Positions 25,603 through 39,281 of a stretch of DNA of 64,000 bases are shown piece after piece. How positions within the stretch are numbered: the stretch's first letter is position 1; each line of letters begins with the position of its first letter. A program made the translations under genes and the position numbers. This stretch comes from Marisa cornuarietis. Lineage: Eukaryota; Mollusca; Gastropoda; Architaenioglossa; Ampullariidae. The notes below the pieces were generated by a model. The model saw only the letters and a program-made list of their open reading frames with translations. It was not told the DNA's origin and did not search any database. The stretch spans positions 186,001 to 250,000 of the forward strand of contig SMMW01000092.1 of NCBI GenBank assembly GCA_004794655.1. The letters run 5' to 3'.

Positions 25603-26118
25603 TATCTCAGTAAAAGACTAGTTATCAAGGGATGTCTGAGTGACTGACCAGTTATCTCAGTAAGACACTAGTTATCAAGGGATGACTGACTGACTGACTG
25701 ACTGGTTATCTCAGTAAGACACTAGTTATCAAGGAAGGAGTGAGTGACTGACTAGTTATCTTAGTATGACTCTAGTTATCTCAGTAAGACACTAGTTATC
25801 AAGGGATCACTGACTGACTAGTTATCTCAGTGTGACTCTAGTTATCTCAGTAAGACACTAGTTATCAAGGGATCACTGACTGACTAGTTATCTCAGTAAG
25901 ACACTAGTTATCAAGGGATCACTGACTGACTAGTTATCTCAGTAAGACACTAGTTATCAAGGGATCACTGACTGACTAGTTATCTCAGTAAGACACTAGT
26001 TATCAAGGGATCACTGACTGACTAGTTATCTCAGTAAGACACTAGTTATCAAGGGATCACTGACTGACTAGTTATCTCAGTAAGACACTAGTTATCTCAG
26101 TAAGACACTAGTTATCGC
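25603..26118. repeat. 46-bp tandem repeat built from a 20-bp subunit
   Basis: CTAGTTATCTCAGTAAGACA (20 bp) alternates with CTAGTTATCAAGGGATCACT plus GACTGA to form a 46-bp unit. The centre (about 25860-26080) is nearly homogeneous. The left end is diverged, with variants such as GGATGTCTGAG and expansions of GACT. Extra copies of the 20-bp subunit occur near 25775, 25830 and at the right end. Confidence 0.95.
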
Positions 26119-28025
26119 ACACAAACATAACATGGCATTGGGGAAAAGGGAGAGAACTGATGTAAGAGCTCGTCTTCAATCACGTGATCTCAGTCCAGTG
26201 TTTACTTGAACAACCTGGACGCTGATTAGATGAGCTCGTCATGTCACATCACCTCTTAATTAATCTTGTCGCTGTACAAGGCGACACTCGAAGAATATCC
26301 ACACTCGTCTGCTCCAGAATGAAGAGTATTCACATGTCGCCAGCATCAAGAAGTATACACTTTTCTCCAAACTCCAGGAACAGAATACCTCCCCAACATC
26401 GAACACACATCTCTAGTACTGTAGAGTGAGCATATTTCCCAAGGATCAAGAAAAAGCCCAACAAGTCAGCTCAGTAGCCAGACCATGCTTTGCTTGATAT
26501 CAAACTTGGCTTTTGTCCATCTTTCCACGTCGTCTCAATTTTCATCTGCTCGGGATGAAAACGTGTCATCAATTCCCGCTCCCTTCCATCTCTGGATACA
26601 AACTGCACGTGCACCTTCAGCTCGTCGCCCCACTCCTCCAATCCACCCCCCCCCCACACACACACACACACTCGCCACTGAGACAACAAAGCTCCGGGTA
26701 TCTCCTTGACCTTTGACTCCCCCAGTCGTTTGGTCTTCGCCGCGGCGGAGGAAGAGATGTTGGGATCCACATACACTTTTATTAGTTGAGGTGCATGTGA
26801 AATCTTAAGTCGGACTTGACGCTAAAACCCAAGTTTTTCGGTTTGATTCCAAAAACTTCGTCGTTGGGTGATGTGCATGCCAGGTCAAGATGTCACAGGT
26901 GTCAACAGAGAAGTCGACTAAGAGACTTACATGCAGCACAAATATTGTCACCTGCAACCTCCTTACGACTCGAGGAAGTTGCTAACGGTGATCGCAGCTA
27001 ACTGAAAATCACGTGATCTTTATCGTCTGCATGGCGGTCACAGTGTCTACCTGTCTACAACCCTCCCCCCCCACTCCTCCCAACGACCCTTTAGCGATCA
27101 TCTGACAAGAGCTGTCTCTCGTCGTCTCTCCCACCTGTCACAAGCAAGCATGGACAAGACCAAATATGACCTCGACAACAAACTCTCAGGCTGGTGAACA
27201 CTCGGACCACGTGTACCGATGAGCCGAGTCGACGATGTGGCAGGTAACTCAGGTTGCAGTGTACCTGGCCAGACTACCACAGGCAACCCCAGTGGTGGAC
27301 CAGCGACAACCGCTATTCACAAAGTCTGATTTACAAGTCTTCACTCCTGCAGCGAAGAGAGATAAGAAAACGCTGCTGGAACGAACACCCAATAAAATAA
27401 TTTGCTGAAGAACACAAATACATATTTTAACCCAAGCAAAGATCCCGGTGTCGGCCGGCGGTAGATAGTTCACCTGATAACAACAGGGTACCAGTCGCCG
27501 GAGAGTCTATAAATCAGGTTGTACACCTTGTTTTCTTCACGCTTTTGTTTCAGCAGAAAGATATGCTGTGAAAATGTTTTACGGGCCAGCAAGAGGAAAG
27601 AAAAACAGTTTTATATATATGTTTAAAGACCAAAATGAGCGAGCAGACGGGCCCTGACAAATACAGGCTGAAGGCTGGAAACTGGGTTGTCGCAGGTTTA
27701 TTGATGTTCACAGTCACAGTTCTCACCCACTCGATGCATCGCGACAGCCGACACACCGAACCCTCCGAGGTATGCAGCGAACTACACAGAGCTGCGAGCC
27801 TCCAACATGTGTGACGACGACACCTACCAGCCTCCAACATGTGTGACGACGACACCTACCAGCCTCCACGGTGGTGATTAAAGCACGAGAGGGAAAACTG
27901 CTCGAGGGGAGGGGGAATTGGTCCGAGGTGGGCGATGAACTACAACTGAGTTAGTTCCCACGAGTTTCACAGGAACATAGTAGGACCGAGCCGACGGTTA
28001 TTGACGTTGTGGTAGCAAGATGTGA
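26119..28025. other. Non-coding stretch, no gene recognised
   Basis: Short open frames only (up to 101 codons). It contains two E-boxes in the form ATCACGTGATC (26179 and 27008), a CA tract near 26655 and a 32-bp duplication at 27797. Confidence 0.6.
27797..27868. repeat. 32-bp direct duplication
   Basis: AGCCTCCAACATGTGTGACG begins at 27797 and again at 27829. A third start (AGCCTCCA) follows at 27861 before the sequence diverges. Confidence 0.9.
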
Positions 28026-28313
28026 AGGGTGGGTGAGTGTTAACAGTAGACGTACATACAGCGGGCAACACTAAACATGATGATATCGGGGTGGGTGAGT
28101 GTTAACAGTAGACGTACATACAGCGGGCAACACTAAACATGATGATATTGGGGTGGGTGAGGGTTAACAGTAGACGTACATACAGCGGGCAACACTAAAC
28201 ATGATGATATCGGGGTGGGTGAGGGTTAACAGCAGACATACATACAGTGGGCAACACTAAACGTGATGATATCGGGGTGGGTGAGGGTTAACAGCAGACG
28301 TATACAGTGGTAT
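28026..28313. repeat. 62-bp tandem repeat, about 4.6 copies
   Basis: Units begin with GGGTGGGTGAGTGTTAACAG and end with AACATGATGATAT. The first copies are nearly identical. Later copies carry AGGG for AGTG, CAGCAGAC for CAGTAGAC and a short deletion, so divergence rises toward the right end. Confidence 0.95.
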
Positions 28314-28621
28314 AAAGCTGGCTTACACTGATCTGTCTTATCGCCAGCTTGAGGTGCAAGACAGGGGTGGAGGGTAGACACGGGCGTGGACATGAGCTAC
28401 AAGAGGAGGAAACATGTAGGGGCGCAGGGCCGTGTGGGTAGGAGTAGGTGTTGCCACTTACTGCCCCCCCCTTCTCTTCCCTTACATGCTACAAACAAAA
28501 ACGGCCGGCCTTCAGGGGAGGGACTACTTGGTAGCAGCGGGCTACAGATGTGAAGGAGATGCCACCCTAGTGAATCCACAAAGATTACGGGAAGGGCAAC
28601 TACTCTGCACACAAGGATAGC

Positions 28622-28800
28622 AAGGCGCCCTAGCCTGGTGGTTACTGCATTCCACTACGGAACACAAGGTCGCCGGTTCAATGCCCGCGAACGCCGGAGT
28701 AGCTGCGTGTTTATGAACACCCCGCCCCCTTCTTCAGCCCACCCGGCAGACGGGATACCTGATATGGCAGAAACAATAAAAAAAGTAGCACCTTGTGGCC
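28622..28800 (+). mobile_element. tRNA-derived SINE, family C
   Basis: A tRNA-like head (A-box-like TAGCCTGGTGG at about 28632, B-box-like GGTTCAATGCCC at about 28676) is followed by a body with CAGCCCACCCGGCAGACGGG and TACCTGATATGGCAG. An A-rich segment (AATAAAAAAAG) lies near 28775. The body layout parallels family B (CAGCTGACGGGAATGGGTAC there). The right boundary is uncertain and no target-site duplication was found. Confidence 0.65.
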
Positions 28801-31800
28801 TTAGATCGGGTTAACCACTTACTTACAAATCACTTTCTTTACGACAAAATTGACTTTTAAAAACAAACATGGTTTGGCGGCGACCAATTTATTATATGAG
28901 ATATCATCAGCTTCACTGCCAGGTAGTGGTCTCTCAACTCGGCCTCCAAGTCGGCAAACAGGTTCCACTCACTCCATTGTCTCCACGTTTCTCACGACCC
29001 CCTCCCACTCTCCCCCCCCCCAGCACGCTGGCTCAGCCAAACTACCATCGAGATTTCTGTTAGAGATCTTTAAATATTTATTTCTAATTGACTACAGTAA
29101 ACATTTACTGTTTCCTGGCGTTCACGATCAGTCATGTGACTCGCAAATGCTGGGTGCACTAAACAGTCTTGGGTATTTCAACTCAGGTATGTTACATTAG
29201 GTCACTCCCCCCCCCCGCCAGGTACACACGCGTGCGAGAGGATGGTCCGCGCGGGGTAAGGGAGGGGGTGTAGGCGTGAGAGCCTGCAGCCGCTACGTGG
29301 CGCCCGCGTTTGCAGCGCACGTGTTAGTTCCCCCCACACACACCCCCTCTTCCCACAACGCTGGTACTAGCTGCCTCCGCTTCCCATCCCAGTACCCAGG
29401 GTACTAGGCACATCAATCAAAGTCTAGCTGGAGAAGACCCGGCGACCTCGACATCCCCAGTTCATCAAGTATGTCAGGAATGCATCGTCCGCTCGTCTCT
29501 TCTCCTGCCCCCCCCCTTCTGTGCCTTTATAACGCGGTTATCTCCCTTGGATCTGAACTCGAAAAGGGGGACGGGGGCCCACAGTTGGCGGCGACTTTGC
29601 TGATGCTGGCGAATGGCTCCCGATGCGCATGCGTGAGGCGGACGAGCGAAAGTGTCGTCTGCTCAGACGGAGCAGCAGCAGCAAAGTCAACCCCCGGAGA
29701 GCCCAGCGCATGGGATGAAACTTGACCCCACGACTACAGCACAGCCAACGACACGAAGCTGACGGCAGCTCACCTCACTCCCGCCGTGGTGGTGGTGGTA
29801 GGGGGGGGACTGCCAGCGAACATTATCAGTCGCACTCGATGGAGAAAATCTCGCAATCCGCAACACAGGGAGGTGTCGATATGTATAAATATGCTGAAGA
29901 CTATCAAAATAACACACTCTCTCTCTATATATATATATACTGACTTTTAATTTATCAACAGCAGTAACAAGGTTTATTAGTTGTGTCATTAAAAGACTCA
30001 TTGATTTCCACTTAACAGTCACTAAAATAATTGCATAACATAAACTGAATTCTTTTTTCCGAAAACTGAGAATTTCTCAACAAGGGATATCAAGAAAACA
30101 CAATCGTGCTCCCAAAGGTGGATCAGAAATTTCAAATCGAAGAACATCGCCTGTCGATATCATCTTTATCAAACTGCCTAGTCTCCTGTTTACACGGAAA
30201 CAGCAACTTGTGGGAGAGAGTGGACAGAGCTGTGAGTAGACCTACACCTTGTTCTTCCAACACTCGTTATGGTGGACAGTTTTGTTTATTATACAAGAGT
30301 TGCCTTCAATAGGAAGTGAAACAAATAAAAATAACTGGTAACATTTTGCGACTGTTATACAACATTGTAAGAGATTTTCTCCCGCAGTATCAGACACAGG
30401 TCAGTGAGTGCAGCCTGTAACACCAGTGACTTCCTCTTGTACCAGAAACCCATCCTGCACGTGGAGTCGACATTAGTGCGCCTGATATAACTGTGCCTCG
30501 TGCAGGTGACTTACTGGACTAACATCCTGACTCTTGATGGCCAAATGTTCTCATGTGAAAGGCAAGTCAAGTCAGAATCAAAGATGTACCTCCCCACCTG
30601 CTTAACATGAAAAGCAAGCTCACCGCCTTACGAACAGGTAACATTGAAAAAAAAGTGAATCCTTTGTACAGATCCTGTCAACGCTTGGGTCCACATGGCC
30701 TCGTCACAATAAACACAGAGTGTGATGACACACGACCTGCTACACCCGTATAAGACGACACTGACTTTGTTGTCCACTGCACTGATGTCTACATAGGGGT
30801 ATGGTATAGGGTAGGGTAGGGTATGGTGTCCCCAACAGGGCCTCTGCTTGGTATAAGCCACTATCACGCCGTGAGTACGAGTAGACTGATGTGTGTACAG
30901 TGTAGACACCTGGTAGACACACACACACACAGCGCACCTTTGTACACCATTACCTGTGTAGACAGTCACTCGGTGCCGATGTACTTTTCCACAAGCATCG
31001 TGTCATCGTAATCTTTGACAAGTGCGCGCTGAAAGGAGGCAAATCAATCAGCTGATCGATAACACACGATGAGTGTGATGTTGTCACCTGTCAGCTTTGT
31101 CCACCGAGTGTCGTGTGTGTGTGTCGTGGGACCAGCGTGCACGTGACACGACCACGGGGTACCTGTGTCCCCCCCCCTAAGAAATGACCACAACACGTGC
31201 TGGGAGGTCCGCACACAGGCGACAGACGAGCCTCGCACCCCGCACACACAAACACACGGGTGCACGCGCGCACAAAGCTTGAAGAGAGCGCGCAGACTTA
31301 CAGACGCACGTCAGTACGCACGCACCAGCACACGAGAAAGAAATCAGTCTGGGATTCCCCCGTCACTTTCTTCACGCACACACACACACACAAAATCTCA
31401 CGCGCGCGTTTTTCTGTCCAACGTGTCGCATTCCAAAGACGAGGGAGGGCGGCATAAAGTCGGTCAGTGCCACCCACAGCAGCCAGTGACCGGAGACAGG
31501 CACCCGGCAAACAGCAGGCTGGCCCCATACCCGACAAAGACAGCGCTGGGTATGCTGCTGACTAACTTCATGTAAACATGCCAATTGACAAGAAAACTCG
31601 CAAACACCTCCCCAATCTCTCTCTCTCACACACACACACAACACGCGCACTGTGTGGGGCAGCTTACCGCACTAGACACTCCATCTGTCCCTCAGCCTCC
31701 TAAGTACCTCCAGCCCCGGGCGTTGATGAATTACGTCCCTTGTTTATGATGAGTACTTTTTCAAACAGAAAAAAGCGCGTGCGAGCACAATGAGTCCACT

Positions 31801-33000
31801 CACTCAAGTACAACAATCACACCGGAACAGGCTCGATAAGCTTGTTCACACAATAGCCGCATCGCTCATGCATATTCATGAGTGAGCGAGAGGGAGAAAG
31901 AGTGAGAGAGGAGAGAAAGAAGAGGGGCGGACGGGCCCCATAACGAGCATGATTAGCGAGGAAGGAGCGTGCACCGCACGCGGTTGACCTGTGAACCAGA
32001 CCGAATCTCGCACAGATTTATTTCTCAAGAGAAAGGAAAACGTCGGGCGTGGAGGAGGTGTGACCTGTTGTAGGAGGCGCTCTAGCTACAACCTACCACC
32101 GCGGGGTGGGGGGGGGTAGGCCAGGCCTGTGTAGAGCGTGAAGCGTGTACATAGCGGCCTGTAGGGGTGGCAGGGTGTGTACGTACGTACGTGTGTGTGT
32201 GTGTGTGTGAGAGAGAGAGAAAGAGAGACTCGCCGGGCTAAAGAAGCTGTGGCTAGGGGGGGGGGGAGGGGAGGAAGCGAAAGAGAAGGGGAATTACACA
32301 CGCAGATGTGTGTACAACAAGGCGGGCTGCCGCCAACCTCCCATACCACCCTCCACATCCTCTAACACGAGATGGCGGTGGTGGGGAGATGGGGGCGGAG
32401 AGGAAATCAATCGATAGTGCTTTTCGGAAAATTGAAAAACCGAGGCCCATTACCAATGACACAAAAATTGCCAGTCATCGCTCGCGCTCGCGGCGGCTAC
32501 CGGGCGACAGGAGAGGAAAGCGAGACGTGAAGGGGAGGGAGAGAGGACTCAGGGGGTGGCGCTTAGTTTAATGTCAGACGAGAATAGAAGGGTTTGGAAA
32601 CAAGGGGGACGGTTCGCCATCGCCAAGCGAGAAGGTGGACAAGCAAGCGGCACGAGGGAAGCCCGCGCGATACAAGCAGCCAAACGCGGCAAAAAGTGAG
32701 GAGGGAGGGGTTTGAGGCTTGGGGGGGGGAGGGAGCGAGGATTTTAAGGATGCTAACGAACGTCGAGTCGAGATGAAAAGTCCCTCGACATGTGTTCAAG
32801 AGCGGTGAGGTTAATGGAGCGAGGGCTTGCCTGCTGGACCCGTCACGACGTGCTAAGGAGGCGAAAAGGCGAGCTGCGAAACACTGACCCCCTCCCCCCC
32901 CAGGTCACGCGACCCGCCGCCAATCATCCACTTGTGACGTAATCACCGACGTCATCGCCATCAGCTGATCAGCAAATCAACCACCATTAGCAACGGTCGT
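28801..33000. other. Non-coding stretch, no gene recognised
   Basis: Open frames up to 136 codons (31165-31575) are made of CA- or GT-driven repeats. An AT tract near 29927, a short run of TAGGG-type units near 30796-30820, CA/GT tracts near 30920, 31120, 31380 and 31630, and G runs near 32106 and 32256 are the visible landmarks. Nothing could be assigned a function. Confidence 0.6.
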
Positions 33001-36000
33001 CAACAGCCTGCTGTCTACTCACTCACTCCACCAATCATCACGCGACCTGCCTGAAGTCATGGACACCACAGTAGTAGTGACTTCTCGGAGGACGGGGAGT
33101 GGAAATGATTCGGGTAACTCGGGTAATTCGGGTACCTGCAGCTTTTACAAGACAATACCATAACACCCTGATCTCACCACGCACCAGATAAGTATGAAAG
33201 AAGCTCCAATTAACTGCTAAACAAAGTGGTCAGACATGTCAAACAGGGACTTCACACTACGATGATTATCCAGGCAACCCACAAGAACTAACCGCTAACG
33301 GAATTATCCAGGCAGATCAAACAGACTTACCGCTGAACTAATTATTACATCAAATGGACTACACGCTGAACTCAGTTTGGGGGTAACTCAAATGGACTTG
33401 CACGCCTAACCAATTACCCAGGTGATGTAGCTTGACTGGTCACTGAACCCTCCACGTAAATCAAAGGCGATTGCCGCTCCGCCTGGTGAAGCGTGAAGCT
33501 ATCGGTGACACGATCCACTGAGCTGTCGTGAGCCGTCAACTAAAGGCCAAAGGTCACTTGTATTACTTCACCACTTACCGCTCCTCCCTCCGCCCCACCA
33601 GCAAAGTCTCGGGCGTCAAGTCCAACCGGAAAGTGCCGGGTGGTCCCGAAAACGATGATAGGAGTTTTTGTTTTTACCCTCGGGTTATCCGCTCATCCCA
33701 TTTCTGTGGGTGGGTCAGATGTTAGTAGTAAATGTAGCTGGAATGGTCAGATATATATATTTAAATACTTTAATGTAGATAGTTGTAGGCTAGCCCAGCT
33801 TTGTGAAAACAAACCCTGATGTTACATCTAAACAGTGCATCCTACATCAGGATATTAGATACCAACTTAGTTTATTTTAATTGCTTGCCATGAAGCAGAG
33901 AAATGTGATCTCAAATCATTTAAACGCGTGTGACAAAGACAGGTCTTCCACTTAATGCAAGTCCATCTACTAACCTTTCCTCTCACTTCTTTGATGTCTT
34001 ATGACCGGTCCACTCGCTCGTCTCCCTCTGGGGCCGCAGTTATGAAGCGAGAGTAAATCGTTGGCCTGGGGGTAACATGGGGAAGTCGAGGACAAGCCTC
34101 TTGTTTCCGAAGTTATAAAGCGGTGTGCAGACCCCGCAGACGATGTTTCACACGAGTATTACTTATAAAGTGGTGACAAAGCTGGTGTAGTAACAACAGA
34201 CGAGGTAATGTCTGCGAGGGCCACACTGTAGCTTCACGTTTTAACAACGAAAACGAGGCTTTTCCTTGAGTTCCACATGTTGCCCTCGGGAAACGAGTTG
34301 CTCTCACTTCGTAACTACGGCCCCTGCAGATGAATGTTAACACTCTTTCACTCGTCACTGTTTGTTCCTCCTATCCTCTTGAGGTGTTTTATCTTTGTCT
34401 TGTTTGTTTGTTTGTTTTTTTGTCAGTACTGTTGTTCATTCTTTATTCTTTCGCATGATGTCCATGTCCTGTCTTTGTCTCAAGCGCTAAGAGCATGCTC
34501 CAGCACGAGTAAGATTCCGAGCTACAGAAATTGTAGTCTGTGATGATGATGGGACAATACCTGGGGACTATACACAGGCAAACTACACCATTGTATTGGT
34601 TACTGAGACTCCGTCACCGCAGAAAAACGCGTTGCTAAATAATTTATCCCCTCAATGAAACAAATCAGTTGTAAAACTGTGAACAGTAAACATCATCCTT
34701 AAGGCGGATTTCTGATCAATTCAGAATAGACCAAAGTGCTTTGTGAACTTTTTTTTCTTAATGTTGCATCAGAGAACTAGACAAGAAAATCCGCCTTGCG
34801 CCAGCCTCAAAAGGCAGGTAACAAATAACAAGCAAGCAAGCTGAAGTAGGGATGTAGGCACTGATGCTGCAGGAGGAAAAGAATCCACCGATATGGTCAG
34901 ACGCTGGACATGGTCAGATAATGAAGGTGCTGAAGATACTGGGTACTGGCAGATGTCGGGGACACACAGCCAACCATCCAAGACACAAACGAATTTTGTA
35001 CGTGTCCTTGTCTGTACTTTCGCCTGCAGGTGCACTCATCAAAGGCAATCAAAATACTAACAATGTGCATCTTCTTCCTAACATATGAACGCGCCAAGTC
35101 ATGATAGAGGACAAGAAGGGATTTAGATTAAAAAAACGATTAAGAAAATTTAAAAAACAAAAAAAAATAATACTGGGGATTGGGGTGGGGTGAGGGAGAA
35201 AAGTGAACAATTGCACGTGCACACTAGATATAAGACAAAGTGCTGGATAGAAAGAAATGACGAGGAAGATGTAAAGATGTTTCCGAGGCCGCGGGGGGGG
35301 GGGGCGTCACTACAGACAGCGACCATCTTGTGGTGCTGATGACCAGTGTGAGGAAGATCAAGCTGATGAGCAAGGAAACGTTTACACTTCCGACGGTTTA
35401 TCTCCAGATGCGCGTGTGAAGGCGGCCGGCGGGTGGGCCCGGGGTGTGTCCGAGGTGTAAAACCTTGTCTTCTGGTCTCAAGAAATGGAGGCGGCACGAC
35501 AGGGCGGGGTGGGGGGAAGACATGGGAGGGTTTGCCAGCGCGGTCAAAACATGGCAAAGGTCGGCAGGCCTCGGCCGTCCACTCTGGGGCAGACCACGGA
35601 CCCGTATAATACAACAAAGTCAGTGGACAGACTGGACTCAAAGGCGCGTTCAACTGACAACAGTCCGCGTTCAGGCCGCGGGCGCCCCACTCAATGAACG
35701 CGGCGCTAACACACTGGCTGAACTCAGCCCTGTGGGGGCACGTTCTGTGGCAATGTCGCCCGCCTTCGTTACGCGTTGTATTGTCACTAACGGGCATGAA
35801 GATCGATGGCAATTACGCCGCAACAAATTATTTGCCAAAGGTGTCAACACAGGCTCGTGCAATCGGAATTAAAAATTAACAAATCGGCATGACTGTAGCG
35901 AAGTCAGTGGCTATCAAACCTCGCCACCCCTCGGGACGCTTACAAACCATTTGCTGCCAACTGTGTAGAGGTCCTTGAATTTCACTCGCGCCTGCCGCTC

Positions 36001-38447
36001 CATGGCAAAAGCCCTGCACTTGGCGAGAGGGAGCGGATACGCCCGGCAGAAACAAGCTCTAGACCCTCCCTACACTCTCCTCCCATTCCTCCCCCCCCAC
36101 TCGCCCACCCACCCACCGCTGAATCAACGGGAGGAATGCTGCTGCCGTCAGATATATTTTTTTTAAATCTTGCTCGTCTCTCGCCCGCCACTAAAGATCT
36201 CTCCACAGAGCTTTCAACGTTCAAATCTTCGCCGAGACTCCAGAGACGGGCAACGCGCGCAGCAGCAGGAAAAAACCCCACCAGGGCGATTTACCACTCC
36301 CCCGTCCTTCTCCCCCCCCCACCCCAACCCTAACTCCTCTTCCCTTCCATTCTTTCTGTCTCGGAAAGCAAACATCGCGACATGTATTCCCTTTTCGCTG
36401 CGGGCCCCGCCGTCAATGCTCTTCGCAGATTCATTGAAATAAAGAAGGGGGGAGAATGACAGCCGACACGGCTAAAGCTCCAAAAAGCTTCATAATGTAG
36501 TTTCTCGGTGAAAAGGCGAGAGTACATCGAGTACAAACTACCGCCACATGATCGCACAAAGCGGCCACAAAGAGCGTGCTGTTTTAAATTCCACCTTTTA
36601 AAGAAGTTTGGAGGGAAGGCTTTTTTTTGTTGTTGTTGAAAGGCTGTTGTCCCTCCCCTCAACCTCCCCGTTGCAAAACCCTCCGTTTGCCATCCTGTGC
36701 ACCATTTTTTTTTATTAAAGTGTTTGTTTTGAATAATCTCCAGGCTGTGTCCTTGTCGACGCACTGTTTTACCAACAAAGAAATTCGTTCCAAACACAGA
36801 AGCACGAAAACACGGAGCACAGCAGGGAGGTAGAGAGAACAGCCAAGTGTTTCTTGCTTCCTGGGTGCCGGGTGACTTTGGGTGAAGGTGGAGAAAACAA
36901 CATTAATTGATTATATTCATTTGGTGGTGAAGTCAATGTTGCAACCAATTACACCTGCAACGTTTTACACAACGATCCTCCCACCCCCACCCCTACTCTA
37001 TACCGCCTAGCAGCTCCCTCGGGCCATCGAGAAAAGCCCAGTTGACGGAGGGAGGGTAAACAGCAAGGCGTTCGCTCTTTTCGTCTCTTTTCTTGTTGTA
37101 GAGAAGTGTAGAAGCTGAGAACCGCCGAAGAACTGTAAACTCTGTCGAACCTTGAACCATATCTACATATAGAAATTGCAACAAACCAACAGAGAACCGT
37201 AGATTTCCGAGAAGGGTATAATCTGTGTAGAACTTAACCCTGGTGTATATATATACACACACACACACACACATCAAACACTATACATAAATATATACTG
37301 TATATGATAACAATAGACATCATGACCTGTAGAAGTAGTTGCCGAAAACAAAGAAAGAACAGTAAAAGTTATACAAAAGTCAGAGAATTGTAGAAACTAA
37401 TAAAACTGTATTAAGGATGACATTTCTTGACGGTCGAAGAGTAGTGACGTGAGTGGTTCATCGTGTCTAGGGAAGATGGCGTCGTCTTTTACCGACTCCA
37501 AGCAATTACCTTTTATCTACTCCAATAAATTACTGTATTTTTATCTGCTCTGAGCAACTACTTTTTATCTACTCTGATATTACTTGCCTTTCACCCCCCC
37601 ACACCACCACCACCCGCCTCACTCGTTGCTGAAGACGCTACGAAGGTTACAGACAAGTGTAGAAGTTTCAGACAAGCGTAGAAGAGTCCATTGACAAAAG
37701 TATGACATTTTTTAACCTCCGTACAAAATACTCAAGTGTTAATCAAACCCCGCTTAATCTTGACTAATTGTTAATTGCGCGTGTTATCTGTTATCTTTCA
37801 CGTTGACTTCACTGGTTAAACTGCCTTCACACCAACAAACTTCGTTTACCAAGAAGACCTGTTTGTAGCAGGGACGCACTCAGAGAGTGGTAGACAGACT
37901 GTCCGTGCTCATCACTCAGGGATGCTCACATGCTCACAATTAGTCCAGCTACCAGCTTCTATCATGTCTCGTGTATTGTACTCAGTTAACCAACAAAATT
38001 TATGATGTTTTTGTAGTCCGCATATTATCAATATTTATTAGTAGTTGTTGGAGGTAGTAAACTGTAAAGATAGTTTCGCTAGCACATGGCGGAGAGATGT
38101 GTGAGGCAGTGTCTATTAATTACCATTGTGTACACCAACTGACGTCTGCTACATTAAGGTTCCGGAAACAAGTCTCCAAAAAAATGACTAAAAAGATCGT
38201 CCCCTAAACTTTTCAGGTAGTGGGGAGGGAGGTGTTTGAGACCTCATTTTTCTCGGGCCCAACTTTATGTGAGGGGGGTGCCCCTCTCTCCCCCTGACTG
38301 CCTGATCTTCCCATGCTCAGTATACTTTGATGCTTTGGCCTTTTATGTTCAAAGATCAGTAACTTTTCATGCAATTAATGCCCACTTGTGTGAACATTTC
38401 TTCTTGTGTGTGTGTGTGTGGGGGGGGTCACCATGTACTATCCGCTC
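33001..38447. other. Non-coding stretch, no gene recognised
   Basis: The longest open frames are on the minus strand: 220 codons at 35150-35812 and 155 codons at 36330-36797. Both are proline- or serine-rich, carry no family motif and cross a 12-base G run or T runs, so I do not call them genes. No transposon termini or RNA genes were seen. Confidence 0.55.
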
Positions 38448-38632
38448 CCATTTAGAAAGAGAAAGAAAAGGAAAGGGAATTAAGGAGGAAAAAATGAAAG
38501 AAAGAAAAATAAAGATATAAAAAAATAGAGAGAAAAAGAAAGTCGGGATGAAAAACAATTAAGTGAGAAAGATAAAATGAAAGAGAACAAGAAAGAAGAG
38601 AATAAAGAGTGAACGTGAGGGAAAGAAAGAAG
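38448..38632. repeat. Purine-rich (GA/AAAG) tract, 185 bp
   Basis: The upper strand is almost entirely A and G, in irregular AAAG, AAGA and GAGA blocks, without a clean period. Confidence 0.85.
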
Positions 38633-39221
38633 CTTCTACACATTATTCCTATGCATCAATTTTTTTTATTACAGCCCAGAGAGTCCTACACTTAAAGGCT
38701 CATCCAACTGCAATTTTATGTTATATTTTAAGTATTGTTCAACAAAATAAAAGTACATAATTTTATTTCATTTCCGATATACAAGCCTTCAAACATCCGC
38801 TCGAAAAGTAGACGAAAATTACCTGCTACAAAGGAGAGCTCTAGTGACCTATGAACTGTATTCAAACATGGCCTAGTGCAGCATCCGAGGTCTTCAGTTC
38901 TTAAAGACGATGATGTTCAAGTGATTTGGGGCATTCATCCTTTTAAACTGCTAAGGAGAAGAAGCTGAATGTGAGCGAGAGGACAAACATGCCTGGAGCT
39001 TCAACTTATAGAGAGAGAGCCAAGATTGATCAGTAGACTTTATATATTGACTTTATATATTGTAGATATATGTTCGAAACTCACCATCACTGCAGGGGCA
39101 ATACGTTCTTACCGAATAAAACTCAGGATTCTCCGAGTGGCCATATTTGACACTCGACTTTTCATTTGTGTTAACGTGTTTCAAATGTCCACAGTTCTTT
39201 TATAACTCAAGTCTTGGCTGA

Positions 39222-39281
<60 letters not shown>

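Noticed and set aside
30796..30820. Telomere-like TAGGGT units
   Set aside because: Only three or four imperfect six-base units; far too short for telomeric or interstitial telomeric DNA.
35150..35812. 220-codon open frame on the minus strand
   Set aside because: Low-complexity composition, no recognisable domain, crosses a 12-base G run, and opposed by an overlapping plus-strand frame of similar quality.
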